Notes: a model not told the origin generated them from the letters alone. DNA of 64,000 nt from Fulvivirga sp. M361 (GCF_007097395.1 NZ_VKDC01000026.1:41333-105332), one strand, 5' to 3'; positions 26,167 to 38,216 are shown, numbered from the stretch's first letter. Numbers and translations are program-made.

Positions 26167-29100
26167 CTCACCAGTTTTATTGAACCTTTCCTGGAAACCT
26201 TTTCCCCACCAAATGTTTCGGCAACCACTACATAAAGATAGCTATCCATACTCTGCTCCTGCCCGTTAAACATTCCGTCCCACCCCTGATCTTTCGCTGT
26301 GGTGGAAAATACTTCTCTACCGGTACGATCAAATATTTTGAATTCGAAACGCTCTATTCCCAATGTATTCACGAAAAGCAGATCGTTCACCTGGTCACCG
26401 TTTGGAGTAAATAAATCAGGCACAAATAGTTCAAAACCTTCACGAACGACCACATTCACCTCATCGGTAGCGCTACAGCCAAACTCATTCGTTCCTACCA
26501 CAGTATAACGCGTGGTCTGTTGAGGTGAAGCGACAGGTGAAGCGCTGGAAGGATCATCCAAATCAGATGCAGGCTGCCATTGATAGGCAGATGCACCACT
26601 GGCAAAAAGCTGTACTTCTTCATCGGCAAACAGGCTGGTATCAGAACTTACCTCCAGGAATGGGGAAGGCTTTACCTCCACATGGACCGTCCGGCTGTCA
26701 GACGTGCAATTATTACGGATGATCTGTACAGTATATTCAATTGATTCAACAGGAGTAGCCACCGGATCGGCAATAGTAGGATCACTCAATCCGTTTTCCG
26801 GCTGCCACTGGTAGCTATCCCCTCCAAAAGCTTCCAGCTGTACGGATTGGCCCAGGCATAGATCAATGTTTTCTGCCGCTACATCAGGCGCCGCATTAAC
26901 GGTAATACGCAGGTCGTCCGTATTGACAGAACAGTTACCATTGGTTACTGACCATTGCAGCACTACTTCACCCGGCAGGAGCCCATCTATCTGCGTTACA
27001 GGAGCGTCAGGATCACGAATGGTAGCACTGCCATTCACCACTTGCCAGGTGCCCTTACCCACTACCGGTGGAACAGCCGACACTGTGGCTTCACTTTCTC
27101 CCTGGCAAAAAAACTGGTCTTCTCCTGCCAGAGCGACGCTGGGCTCTTCATACACCATCAAGGTTACTTCATCTTCCGTATCCGGGCAGATATTACCCGC
27201 TATACGGTAGGTCAACGTATTGATACCCACGGACAGGCCACTTACCTGGGCAGTAGGATTGGCAGGGTCAGAAAAGATGGCGGTTCCCTCCAGCACCGTC
27301 CATATTCCGCCGGCACCACTTCCTGTCAGGGTAGTACTGGTCACACCACATATTTCCTGGTCAACACCTGCAGTAGCTACATCAGGAAGTATTTCATTTA
27401 AGACCACGGCTTCTCTAAAGTCACTTCCACAGTCATTTTGCACGGTCCATCTCAAAGTAAGATCGCCTCCCGGCTGAAGGCCGCTGATCTCAGTACGCGC
27501 ACTTAATGGGTCTGTAAGATCACCAATCCCGTCCATCACTGTCCACTCGCCCGTACCTACTGTCGCAGTTGGCGCTGTAAGGAGCGTAAAAGTAGCATTG
27601 CAGAGTTGTTGGCCCAGGGTTATTTCAGGTATCACCGGTGTGGTACTTACTTCTAATAGTAATTCATCAGTATTTGCCGGACAAGCCCCATTGCTAACGG
27701 TCCAGGAAAGTACCGTCTCTATTCCAGCTACCAGGTTGTTGATCGTAGTCGCTCCAACAGAACGATCTGCTATTCCTCCGGCGCCCGTTACAATGGCCCA
27801 CTCCCCCACTCCTACTACAGGAGGTGTGGCGCTTATGGAAGTACTTAAGGCATCACAAATGAGTTTATCTACTTCTGCTACGGCCGGAGATGGTGGCGCA
27901 AATACTTCCACTACCAGGTCCTGAGGTGTTCCTGTACATGTTCCGTTATCCACCTGCCACGAAAAAGTATAGCGGCCGGGGATAAGGTCAGTCACAGATG
28001 TGTTCGGAGTATTGGCATTTGAAATGGTCGCACCGTCAGAAGTGGTCCAGGTACCTATCCCCACAACGGGGGAGGTGGCCTGGAGTGTGGTAGCCGCTAC
28101 ATTGCATAATTGTTGGTCGGCTCCGACCACGGCCGGTGAAGGTAGTTCAGAAATACGCACTTGCTGAGCAGGGCTGGAGGCACTTACACACTGCGCTCCA
28201 TTCCCATCTATTACTTTAACCGTATAATCGCCGCTTTCACCGGCAGCGGAAAGTGTAAGTTGTACGCCTGTTTCACCCGGCAGTGCTGCATCATCTTTAA
28301 ACCACAGGTAAGTACCGGCATCGGGAGCGAGATCAGACGTGAGTATTACCTGGGTCCCATCTGCACATATGCTATTACCGGTAGTGGCTATGGAGGGTGT
28401 ATCAGGTAAAGGTTCTATGGTAACTGAAACCACATCACTCTCCGGGCTTATACAATCATTTTGACTGACTACTCTTACTTTATATTCACCACTTTGAGAG
28501 GGATCATCTATGAATATGGTTTGATCATCCGGAACAAACGAAGCACTCCCTGGCTTCTGCCAAAGATATACTCCACCTGTAACCGTCACGCTTGAACTCA
28601 GTGTGATAGGGTCACCTGCACAGCTCAGGCTTTTATTCACATTTACGGAAGGTTGAGAAGGGGGTAATTCTATCGATACTGTTTCTACTATGCTTAACTC
28701 ACTTTCACAACCGGTGGCTGAACTAATTGCTCTAAGCTGGTAATCTCCGCTCTCGTCGACTGCGATCAGGATCAGGTTCCCAAAACTCCCGGTCGCTACA
28801 CCATTTTTATACCATTCATAGACATTGAGAGGATTATTAACAGCAGGGGAAAGCGTAACGGCCGTTCCCAGACATTTTGAACTACCTGTGCTTGAAATGG
28901 CAGGAACCTCAGGCACAGTATTTACAGTCACGGTCATTTCATCAAACTCCGTAACGCCTACCGTCCATCTGAAGGTATGCACTCCCGGTGAAAGTCCTGA
29001 CACCTGACTCGTGGCGAGGTTAGGATTAGAAATAACAACACCCACACTGCCTGTGGACCAGGTTCCTGACCCTGATAATGCATTCAGGCTAGTACTCGCA

Positions 29101-29735
29101 GCACCACATAATGCCTGATCTACCCCTGCATCTACAACGGTAAGCGGGGTAATATTTCCGTAGTTACCATCACTACAAAAGTTCGAACATGAGCTGGTGG
29201 CATCCGTACAGGCACTACCCGCAGGAAAGGAAGGACAGGAATTACTACAAAGCATACAGCCGGCTGATGTATTGGACAGGTTTCCCTGAATACTTACCGA
29301 ACCCACTCCTGACCAGGTGAACTCACTCAACTCATTGGTAAGGTCTTCTGCAATATTTAAGTTCCCGTTGATTACAAAGTTAAAGGCACATATATCTCCC
29401 GGAGCACAATTCGAACCACTTGCCTCTGCATGCAGACCACCAGCCAAAAGGTTGACCGTGACACCATTGGGTATGATCACAGTGCCACCGCCCTCCAGTG
29501 AGATATCTAAGTCACCGTTAATGTTAATGACTGCGGGGGAGTCAAACGTGAAGACGTCACCATTTCCCATAGCAATATTATCGCCCAGACTTAAACCAGC
29601 CGCTCCTGTTGTGCAAGCCTCACTAAAATTGATTTGGGTCACCCCGGAGAAATCCACATTACATTGCTGTGCCCATCCGGATAATGGGGATGAAAAGAAA
29701 AAAACAAAGATCACTAAACGCCTGTACCGCCACAT
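26163..29735 (-). CDS. Large T9SS adhesin with tandem Ig/PKD-like repeats, type B C-terminal domain
   Basis: 1190 residues. A signal peptide (residues 1-22) is followed by a beta-rich N-terminal part with cysteines (about 23-200; VININGDLDISLEGGGTVIIPNGV resembles a beta helix). Then come about ten Ig/PKD-like repeats of 75-95 residues, many beginning with xxAGxDQxxC and containing G-x-G-x-W or YxWxKxG cores (for instance at about 205, 535, 620, 780, 865). The C terminus (VPDLFTPNGDQVND and then YLYVVVAETFGG) is the CHU_C gliding-motility-type domain for T9SS export. It is the first gene of the cassette, preceded by a good TAnnTTTG promoter. Likely a cell-surface adhesin or matrix protein; ligand unknown. 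Confidence 0.9.
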   Translation of the reverse strand: MWRYRRLVIFVFFFSSPLSGWAQQCNVDFSGVTQINFSEACTTGAAGLSLGDNIAMGNGDVFTFDSPAVININGDLDISLEGGGTVIIPNGVTVNLLAGGLHAEASGSNCAPGDICAFNFVINGNLNIAEDLTNELSEFTWSGVGSVSIQGNLSNTSAGCMLCSNSCPSFPAGSACTDATSSCSNFCSDGNYGNITPLTVVDAGVDQALCGAASTSLNALSGSGTWSTGSVGVVISNPNLATSQVSGLSPGVHTFRWTVGVTEFDEMTVTVNTVPEVPAISSTGSSKCLGTAVTLSPAVNNPLNVYEWYKNGVATGSFGNLILIAVDESGDYQLRAISSATGCESELSIVETVSIELPPSQPSVNVNKSLSCAGDPITLSSSVTVTGGVYLWQKPGSASFVPDDQTIFIDDPSQSGEYKVRVVSQNDCISPESDVVSVTIEPLPDTPSIATTGNSICADGTQVILTSDLAPDAGTYLWFKDDAALPGETGVQLTLSAAGESGDYTVKVIDGNGAQCVSASSPAQQVRISELPSPAVVGADQQLCNVAATTLQATSPVVGIGTWTTSDGATISNANTPNTSVTDLIPGRYTFSWQVDNGTCTGTPQDLVVEVFAPPSPAVAEVDKLICDALSTSISATPPVVGVGEWAIVTGAGGIADRSVGATTINNLVAGIETVLSWTVSNGACPANTDELLLEVSTTPVIPEITLGQQLCNATFTLLTAPTATVGTGEWTVMDGIGDLTDPLSARTEISGLQPGGDLTLRWTVQNDCGSDFREAVVLNEILPDVATAGVDQEICGVTSTTLTGSGAGGIWTVLEGTAIFSDPANPTAQVSGLSVGINTLTYRIAGNICPDTEDEVTLMVYEEPSVALAGEDQFFCQGESEATVSAVPPVVGKGTWQVVNGSATIRDPDAPVTQIDGLLPGEVVLQWSVTNGNCSVNTDDLRITVNAAPDVAAENIDLCLGQSVQLEAFGGDSYQWQPENGLSDPTIADPVATPVESIEYTVQIIRNNCTSDSRTVHVEVKPSPFLEVSSDTSLFADEEVQLFASGASAYQWQPASDLDDPSSASPVASPQQTTRYTVVGTNEFGCSATDEVNVVVREGFELFVPDLFTPNGDQVNDLLFVNTLGIERFEFKIFDRTGREVFSTTAKDQGWDGMFNGQEQSMDSYLYVVVAETFGGEKVSRKGSIKLVR

Positions 29736-29828
29736 GGTAATCTCTACTGAAAAAAATTTATAACAGCATGGATTTTAATAAGGACGTCAAGATAAAATTA
29801 TAGTTGTAAAGACGAAAGGCATTTAATA

Positions 29829-29856
29829 CAAAAATAAACAGAATGATACTATTCAA
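29829..29856 (-). promoter_or_regulatory. Bacteroidota-type promoter of the T9SS cassette
   Basis: On the minus strand a -33-like TTG (29854-29856) is separated by 17 bases from TATTTTTG (29829-29836), an exact match to the Bacteroidota -7 consensus TAnnTTTG. The start codon of the adhesin lies about 85 bases further, leaving a moderate leader. Spacing is at the low end of the published range. Confidence 0.6.
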
Positions 29857-30009
29857 ATGATATATTGTAAATAACTAATTACACACAAAACAGAGGGCTA
29901 AAACTGTTTTTAAACGACCGTTAGGTAATGTATAGATGATTTTCCTCATAGTCATTTAACCTATTGATATTTAACTGGTTATTTTACATCAGGAAGAACC
30001 GGAAAATGT

Positions 30010-30056
30010 CCAGACCACCACGGACCAAATAATGGCCACTTCCCATAGTGGTCTGG
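30010..30056. repeat. 9-bp inverted repeat between peroxiredoxin and adhesin genes
   Basis: CCAGACCAC at 30010-30018 is repeated inverted as GTGGTCTGG at 30048-30056, with an alternative inner 7-bp hairpin (GGCCACT / AGTGGTC). It lies just past the stop of the minus-strand peroxiredoxin and so may end or stabilise its transcript. There is no T run, so terminator function is uncertain. Confidence 0.4.
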
Positions 30057-30073
30057 CAATAGATAGGATACGC

Positions 30074-30709
30074 TTAATTTGGCTGCGGCGTTAGCCTGAG
30101 ATAAGGTCTTACTTCTTTGTACCCTTTTGGGAAAAGTTTGTCTGCCTCTTCATTGGAAATAGAAGGCAGGATCACACAATCTTCTCCCTGGTTCCAGTTT
30201 ACCGGGGTAGCTACTTTTTGATAGGCCGTTAACTGCAGCGAGTCAATAACCCGTAATATTTCATTAAAATTACGTCCGGTGGAAGCAGGATAGGTGATCA
30301 TAAGTTTGATCTTCTTGTCAGGCCCTATGATAAATACCGATCGAACGGTTAGTTTGTCATCCGCATTTGGGTGTATCATATCATACAGAGCAGACACTTT
30401 TTTATCTTCATCTGCTATAATTGGAAAATCAACCTGTGTGTTCTGCGTATCGTTGATGTCGCTCACCCAGCCTTTGTGTGATTCCAGGCTATCCACACTC
30501 AATGCTGCCACTTTTACATTCCTTGTACTGAATGCTTCTTTCAGTTTAGCGGTAGCGCCCAGTTCAGTAGTACAAACGGGGGTATAATCTGCCGGGTGAG
30601 AAAAAAATACTCCCCAACCTTCTCCCAGCCATTGGTGAAAGTCTATCTCACCTTCCGTGGTTTGCGCTATAAAATTAGGAGCTTCGTCGCCCAATCTTAA
30701 TGTTGCCAT
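30074..30709 (-). CDS. Peroxiredoxin, 1-Cys (Prx6) family
   Basis: 211 residues. The catalytic motif P-x-D-Y-T-P-V-C-T-T-E places the peroxidatic Cys at residue 46 with its Thr at 43, and the downstream segments VKVAALSVDSLESHKGWVSDI, FPIIADEDKKVSALYDM and LTVRSVFIIGPDKKIK are those of the Prx6 subfamily. The long C-terminal part with PVNWNQGEDCVILP is also Prx6-like; that Cys (about 182) is not a classical resolving Cys. It reduces hydrogen peroxide and organic peroxides in the cytosol. KatG lies 3 kb away, so the region is rich in peroxide defence. Confidence 0.95.
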   Translation of the reverse strand: MATLRLGDEAPNFIAQTTEGEIDFHQWLGEGWGVFFSHPADYTPVCTTELGATAKLKEAFSTRNVKVAALSVDSLESHKGWVSDINDTQNTQVDFPIIADEDKKVSALYDMIHPNADDKLTVRSVFIIGPDKKIKLMITYPASTGRNFNEILRVIDSLQLTAYQKVATPVNWNQGEDCVILPSISNEEADKLFPKGYKEVRPYLRLTPQPN

Positions 30710-31110
30710 AGTTTGTTGTGTTTATGTTTAAATACTCGGTTTTACTATATGTACAAGGTACAAACGATAAACGGCAGAAATAGGATCGGTTATTTTATGA
30801 TAATTTATAGAGCGGTATTTTTTTGTTGTGACACGGGGGGAACAGGTATTAGAAAAAATGGAAAAGGGCAGGACTATTTGTAAAGCACTAGCGGATACTC
30901 CTGACAACCATGAGTCATAGACTAAGACACTAAAGCCAGACAGAGGTTGAATTCCTAATTTTCAAAACCCGAAGCACAATTTGAGTGTAATATGACATTT
31001 TCACTAAAATGTTGCATACAATACAAAATCTTTTAGATACAAGCTTTAATTGATGACATAGATCAACCCGTTGACTGATAAAACAAACCATTTTTGCATA
31101 AACCCGAACA
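30710..31110. other. Divergent intergenic region between peroxiredoxin and DUF4914 genes
   Basis: No gene or RNA is recognisable in this 400-base stretch; it must hold the promoters of the two divergent genes. Confidence 0.5.
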
Positions 31111-31118
31111 TATTTTTG
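31111..31118 (+). promoter_or_regulatory. TAnnTTTG box upstream of the DUF4914 gene
   Basis: TATTTTTG matches the Bacteroidota -7 element and lies 19 bases before ATG 31137, implying a very short leader. The upstream TTG is only 14 bases away, closer than usual, so the call is tentative. Confidence 0.4.
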
Positions 31119-31136
31119 TAAAAAAATCGCGAAATT

Positions 31137-33023
31137 ATGACTTCAACTATTGAAAAACCTGCAATAGCATCCATCCCCATACGTGAACGCATTGAAATTT
31201 TAAAAAAATCGGCGCCTAGTTTTCAGGTAGCTTCTTCGGTAGAAGATCTGATAGAACTTGCTACAGGAGGAAAAGATCAAAGCTCATTTGAGGTGGCCTA
31301 TGAGCTCCCCGATGGAAAGTCTACGTTGGAAGCAAATGTTGTGCGTGTAAAAAATGGGATTGCTGCTAATTATCCGGACGCTTACCTCCGAAGAAGGGAT
31401 CCCGATAGTATGGCAATAGCCGATGATTATCCCACAGATAAAGAACGGTTTTCAGACCGCTTCGGGTATAGTTTTGAATCTCTTAAAGATGAAACTTTTG
31501 ACTGGCTGAGCCAACAGGACCTTGCCATGTTTTACTTCCATGCAGGTAAGCCTGGGTTGGGATACGATGGAGTGGCCATCATACCTGCCAATGCCGGTTT
31601 TTTTGGACTAGGACTGGCTTTACTGCAAGGGATACTGGATCCTCAAAATCTGCCTGAGGACTTCGATCCTAAGGCGGCCATTTATGTGGCTCCTCCTTTT
31701 CGTCATACACATTTTGACGGTAAACAAGTAGTGGTACATGAACGTCAACCGGACCAGTACGAAATGTTTTCCTACAACCTTTACCCTGGTCCAAGCGCTA
31801 AAAAAGGGGTATATGGCATGCTCATCCATTTAGGCAACATTGAGCATTGGATCACAGCACACTGCGCTACTGTACGGGTAGTTACTCCATATGATAACGT
31901 AGTCACCATCATGCATGAGGGCGCCAGCGGAGGAGGAAAAAGTGAAATGCTGCAACAACCGCACCGGCAAGTAGATGGCAGTCTTCTACTGGGTGAAAAT
32001 GTAATTACCAAAGAACGGTTAACCTTAGAACTCCGCAGAACATGTGATTTGCAACCGGTAACTGATGATATGGCCTTATGCCATAAGAGTCTGCATAAAA
32101 ATGACAAAAAACTCACGTTGATGGATGCAGAAGAAGGGTGGTTCTTGCGCGTAGACCATATCAAAGAGTATGGAACCGATCCATTACTGGAACGTATCAC
32201 CGCAAAACCTCCGCAACCGCTTCTTTTCTTAAACATTGAGGCTGTACCAGGAGGACGGGCATTGATCTGGGACCATGTAGAGGACAAACCGGGTGTTCCT
32301 TGCCCTAACCCAAGAGTGATTATGCCCAGAGCAGCTATGAAGGACATTTATAATGATGCCGTGACCGTAGATATAAGAAGCATGGGTATACGTACGCCAC
32401 AATGTACCAGCGAAAAACCTACTTACGGTATCATAGGTATGATGCATGTTTTACCCCCTGCACTAGCATGGCTTTGGAGGCTTGTAGCCCCCAGGGGACA
32501 TGCAAACCCGAGCATTACTGACACCAAAGGGTTGACCAGTGAAGGAGTAGGCAGTTTTTGGCCATTTGCAGCTGGCAGGCGAGTGACACAGGCTAATTTA
32601 ATCCTGGAACAGATGCAGAATACGCCTAAAACGAAGTACGTTTTGTTACCAAATCAGCACATAGGTGCCTATAAGACCGGATTCATGCCACAATGGGTAA
32701 GCAGAGAATACCTGGCAAGAAGAGGAAACGCCAACTTCACCAGTGAACAGGTATCTCCCTCCAGATGTAGTCTCCTGGGATATGCACTAAACGGTATGCG
32801 TGTAGAAGGTGACTATATATCCAGAGGACTGCTAAAAGTAGAATCTCAACCTGAAGTAGGAAAAGAAGCGTATGATCAGGGAGCACAAATACTGTCTAAT
32901 TTCTTCCATGAAGAATTGACCAAATTTTTGGCGGATTATTTGAATCCAATGGGTAGAAAAATCATTGAATGCTGCATGGACGGAGGTAGTGTAGAGGATT
33001 ACGAGGCATTTAAATTTTCATAA
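31137..33023 (+). CDS. DUF4914 family protein with P-loop (PEPCK-like)
   Basis: 628-residue cytosolic protein recognisable as DUF4914. The most telling motif is a Walker A-type loop HEGASGGGKSEM at residues 260-271 (Gly262 to Ser269), reminiscent of the kinase loop of phosphoenolpyruvate carboxykinases. Other conserved-looking segments are VAPPFRHTHFDGKQVVVHE, NPRVIMPRAAM and HPxxR-like QVSPSRCSLLGY. Membership of the PEPCK-like P-loop fold is an inference from the loop. No substrate is known. It is followed by a very good terminator and so is monocistronic, divergent to the peroxiredoxin. Confidence 0.8.
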   Translation: MTSTIEKPAIASIPIRERIEILKKSAPSFQVASSVEDLIELATGGKDQSSFEVAYELPDGKSTLEANVVRVKNGIAANYPDAYLRRRDPDSMAIADDYPTDKERFSDRFGYSFESLKDETFDWLSQQDLAMFYFHAGKPGLGYDGVAIIPANAGFFGLGLALLQGILDPQNLPEDFDPKAAIYVAPPFRHTHFDGKQVVVHERQPDQYEMFSYNLYPGPSAKKGVYGMLIHLGNIEHWITAHCATVRVVTPYDNVVTIMHEGASGGGKSEMLQQPHRQVDGSLLLGENVITKERLTLELRRTCDLQPVTDDMALCHKSLHKNDKKLTLMDAEEGWFLRVDHIKEYGTDPLLERITAKPPQPLLFLNIEAVPGGRALIWDHVEDKPGVPCPNPRVIMPRAAMKDIYNDAVTVDIRSMGIRTPQCTSEKPTYGIIGMMHVLPPALAWLWRLVAPRGHANPSITDTKGLTSEGVGSFWPFAAGRRVTQANLILEQMQNTPKTKYVLLPNQHIGAYKTGFMPQWVSREYLARRGNANFTSEQVSPSRCSLLGYALNGMRVEGDYISRGLLKVESQPEVGKEAYDQGAQILSNFFHEELTKFLADYLNPMGRKIIECCMDGGSVEDYEAFKFS

Positions 33024-33129
33024 AATGAAGATCTGCTGGCCTTAATTAAACAGGTGTTGTCTGACTTTAAGCATATGGACAATACAACTACTTAAGGTTT
33101 GTGGTGAAACAATAGTCTTACAACAGGTT

Positions 33130-33162
33130 AAATAGCTCTACCCTTAGGTAGGGCTATTTTTT
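33130..33162 (+). terminator. Strong intrinsic terminator of the DUF4914 gene
   Basis: A 13-bp stem (AAATAGCTCTACC / GGTAGGGCTATTT, one G-T pair) with a 4-base loop is followed by six T. It lies about 107 bases after the stop at 33023. Nothing else is seen in the remaining 33024-33306 sequence. Confidence 0.85.
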
Positions 33163-33306
33163 ATACTTAAGAGCGGATATAAAGCTTCGGAAGCAAAGAA
33201 GTCTATAAAAAATATTATTGTTACATTTTCCCCGCCCAAAAGGTATCTTTAGGAATGTCATACCAGAGGGGCTCTTAAACGGGAAAGTGAATTATTCCAT
33301 GTAAGT

Positions 33307-33334
33307 AAAAAAGGTAGTCCATCAACGGACCACC
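33307..33334 (-). terminator. Intrinsic terminator of katG
   Basis: Read on the minus strand, GGTGGTCC pairs with GGACTACC (8 bp, one G-T pair) across a 6-base loop and is followed by six T. It lies 30 bases past the katG stop at 33364. Confidence 0.75.
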
Positions 33335-33363
33335 TCCTACTATTCAATAATAATATCTTGAAA

Positions 33364-36059
<2,696 letters not shown>

Positions 36060-36291
36060 ATGAATAAAGTTACATTGATATTCGTGCCGTTCCTGGCAAT
36101 TTTTTCTAGTAGCAGGCTAGAAAAAGTGGCTTGTACTTTCAAAGTGCACTCCCCCTAAATACTCGTGGTGAGGAAGTAACAGCCAGTTAAAGGATGGTGA
36201 ATTTCAGTACATCTAATTTTAGATCAATGAATTTGACTACCAGTTTAAGACTGATATATTGGACAAGAAAAAAGTAAACCCAACTTTTTAA
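36060..36291 (+). pseudogene. Eroded gene for a small secreted protein
   Basis: An ATG at 36060 begins a signal-peptide-like stretch (MNKVTLIFVPFLAIFSSS). Protein-like sequence then continues in two other frames: LNTRGEEVTAS near 36155-36187 and, after in-frame TAA and TAG codons, INEFDYQFKTDILDKKK ending with a TAA at 36289-36291. At least two frame changes and two stops break the gene, so it is probably a decayed secreted protein of about 75 residues. Chance is not excluded because each piece is short. Confidence 0.4.
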
Positions 36292-36301
36292 ATCTAAACC
36301 T

Positions 36302-36790
36302 ATGAGTAAAAACACCTTTTTCGTTAGTATCTTTTTAATGCTTCATCTTTTAGGAAAGGCACAAAGCCCGGATATTCTTTACCAAAAATTTTCTAAAGGT
36401 TATGACATTTTAGATGCAGCACTTATCAGTAACCTTTATGCCAGGGATGCCGAATTGATAAACCTCTATAAAAATGCAGCACCCAAATCTTTTAAGGGTA
36501 GAAAGGCCATTTTAAATTTCTTTGAAAGTCTTTTCAATTTGGCTGATGAAGAAAGTAAGTCATTAAAAATAGTCTTTAAAATCACGGACAGGCAGGAAAA
36601 TGGAGTAAGTATTCTGGATAATGGTTTCTATCATTTATGCGTTTCTTCCGCCCACCATGAAACCTACGACCGGTACGGGAAATTTTCCATTGTTTTGCAA
36701 AAAGAATCCGGAGAATGGAAATTTTTCACCGACGCTAATTCATCGGCTACCCGGGAAGAATTTGAAAAGGCTACTTCTATAAACCCGTAA
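36302..36790 (+). CDS. Secreted SnoaL/DUF4440-like protein
   Basis: 162 residues with a signal peptide (MSKNTFFVSIFLMLHLLGKAQ). The mature protein has the layout of an NTF2-like cone: an initial helix (DILYQKFSKGYDILDAAL), the YARDAELIN strand-loop, a FKGRKAILNFFESLF helix and a last set of strands with DRYGKFSIVLQKESGEWKFFTDANSSA. SnoaL-like secreted proteins in Bacteroidota have various or unknown roles, and the cone often binds small hydrophobic ligands. It lies 10 bases after the end of the decayed gene and may have formed an operon with it. Confidence 0.75.
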   Translation: MSKNTFFVSIFLMLHLLGKAQSPDILYQKFSKGYDILDAALISNLYARDAELINLYKNAAPKSFKGRKAILNFFESLFNLADEESKSLKIVFKITDRQENGVSILDNGFYHLCVSSAHHETYDRYGKFSIVLQKESGEWKFFTDANSSATREEFEKATSINP

Positions 36791-37048
36791 GTTCTCAACC
36801 ATGAAAATCACTCCTATGGCAATTTTTAGTAAAACTGGCGACAGCAGGCGCTAATAGTAATATGTGAATCATATTTTTCATCAGCCCCCATACAGCTTCG
36901 TCCCTGATATGCTGCTGACAAAGCTATTGAATTCTTCTTCCTGGAGTGGTATCGATGAGTTTTAGAAGGGAAGAAATGTCAGGTCCTTAAGAAGAAGCAA
37001 AAGTTCATCAATGGGTTTTAATGAAAAAAGCACTGAGAGTTAAAACGA
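36791..37048. other. Intergenic stretch between SnoaL-like gene and tRNA-Leu
   Basis: About 260 bases with only short, unconvincing ORFs. No RNA gene or repeat recognised before the tRNA terminator. Confidence 0.4.
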
Positions 37049-37074
37049 AAATAGCCCGAAAAATCGAGCTATTT
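37049..37074 (-). terminator. Terminator of tRNA-Leu
   Basis: On the minus strand, AAATAGCTCGA pairs with TCGGGCTATTT (11 bp, one G-T pair) across a 4-base loop, followed by TC and four T. It starts 8 bases past the 3' end of the tRNA. Confidence 0.75.
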
Positions 37075-37081
37075 CATACAG

Positions 37082-37163
37082 TGCGCACGAAAGGAGTCGA
37101 ACCTTCACGCCCGAAGGCACTGCCACCTGAAGACAGCGCGTCTACCAATTCCGCCACGTGCGC
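37082..37163 (-). tRNA. tRNA-Leu (CAG anticodon)
   Basis: 82 bases on the minus strand. The acceptor stem GCGCACG / CGTGCGC is perfect. The D arm holds AATTGGTAGAC, the anticodon stem CTGTC / GGCAG brackets a 7-base loop with CAG (reads CUG), a long variable arm follows as in class II tRNAs, and the T loop reads TTCGACT. The CCA end is not encoded. A good terminator lies directly behind. Confidence 0.93.
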
Positions 37164-37390
37164 ATTCAAATGCAAACCCTGATCGTTTGTCAGAATTCTC
37201 ATCGAATTAGTGAAAATAAAGTAGCCCATTTAATCAGCTACGTAGTTTCAGCTTTGGTATCTGCGAAAGTATTCAATAAAACATTAACAGTCCAGTGGTT
37301 TACACTTTTTAGCTGGCTGACTATTATATTTAATAACGAACTCGATTATCCATAAACCTGATAAAACTCATGGCTGGGCGCCGACTTACC

Positions 37391-38158
37391 TTACCGCCCC
37401 ATCCATCCACCATCAACTGTCATAATGGAACCGTTCATATAGTTTGAAGCAGTACCGGACAGGAATACGGCTGGCCCTTTGAAGTCTTCAGGTTCACCCC
37501 ATCTGCCTTGAGGTATCCTCCCAAGTATTGAGGTACTTCTATCTTCATCTTCCCTTAGGGCTTTTGTATTATCAGTAGCAATGTATCCCGGAGCAATTCC
37601 ATTAACATTTATACCTTTAGAAGCCCATTCATTGGACAAAGCCATGATAAGCTGACCTATGGCTCCCTTACTCGCAGCATACCCCGGCACTGTAATACCG
37701 CCCTGGAAAGTAAGTAATGAAGCAATGAAAATAATTTTACCTTGTCCTCGTTCCAGCATGGTCTTACCTATTTCCCTGGATATGATAAACTGGGCATTAA
37801 GATTAACTTCAATCACCTCATCCCAGTACTCATCAGGATGCTCAGCGGCAGGCTTTCTGAGAATGGTACCGGCATTGTTCACTAAAATGTCTACAGGTGA
37901 CGCCTGTTGCTTTATTTCTTTTAAAAAGGCATGAAGTGCCTTCCGATCAGTAAAATCACATTGGTAAGCTGAAAAAGACCTTCCCAGCCCTTTCACTGAC
38001 TTTTCCACATCGCTTCCGGACAATTCTAATGAAGCTGAAACTCCTAAAATATCAGCGCCCGCTTCAGCAAGCCCTTCGGCTATTGCTTTACCAATACCCC
38101 TTTTACAACCCGTTACCAAGGCCGTTTTTCCTTTCAAACTAAATTTATCTAATATCAT
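37391..38158 (-). CDS. kduD: 2-dehydro-3-deoxy-D-gluconate 5-dehydrogenase KduD
   Basis: 255-residue short-chain dehydrogenase. NAD-binding TGCKRGIGKA at 16-25, NNAG near 93, the catalytic Ser in FIASLL and the Tyr-x-x-x-Lys motif as YAASK near 160, with the family ending MTVDGGWMGR. KduD reduces 2,5-diketo-3-deoxygluconate to 2-keto-3-deoxygluconate (KDG), the step after KduI in the breakdown of unsaturated uronates from pectin. It follows kduI by 58 bases on the same strand and closes the three-gene operon. Confidence 0.93.
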   Translation of the reverse strand: MILDKFSLKGKTALVTGCKRGIGKAIAEGLAEAGADILGVSASLELSGSDVEKSVKGLGRSFSAYQCDFTDRKALHAFLKEIKQQASPVDILVNNAGTILRKPAAEHPDEYWDEVIEVNLNAQFIISREIGKTMLERGQGKIIFIASLLTFQGGITVPGYAASKGAIGQLIMALSNEWASKGINVNGIAPGYIATDNTKALREDEDRSTSILGRIPQGRWGEPEDFKGPAVFLSGTASNYMNGSIMTVDGGWMGR

Positions 38159-38216
38159 ATGAATAGAGATCTTATCTTATCTAAAACAATTGGTCCGTTT
38201 GTACTTTTTTCCTGAC

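Noticed and set aside
31781..32347. 188-codon ORF opposite the DUF4914 gene
   Set aside because: It lies wholly in the reverse strand of a long conserved gene and has an unnatural Ser/Pro/Cys-rich composition.
37158..37355. 65-codon ORF beside the tRNA
   Set aside because: It starts within the tRNA gene and has no protein-like features.
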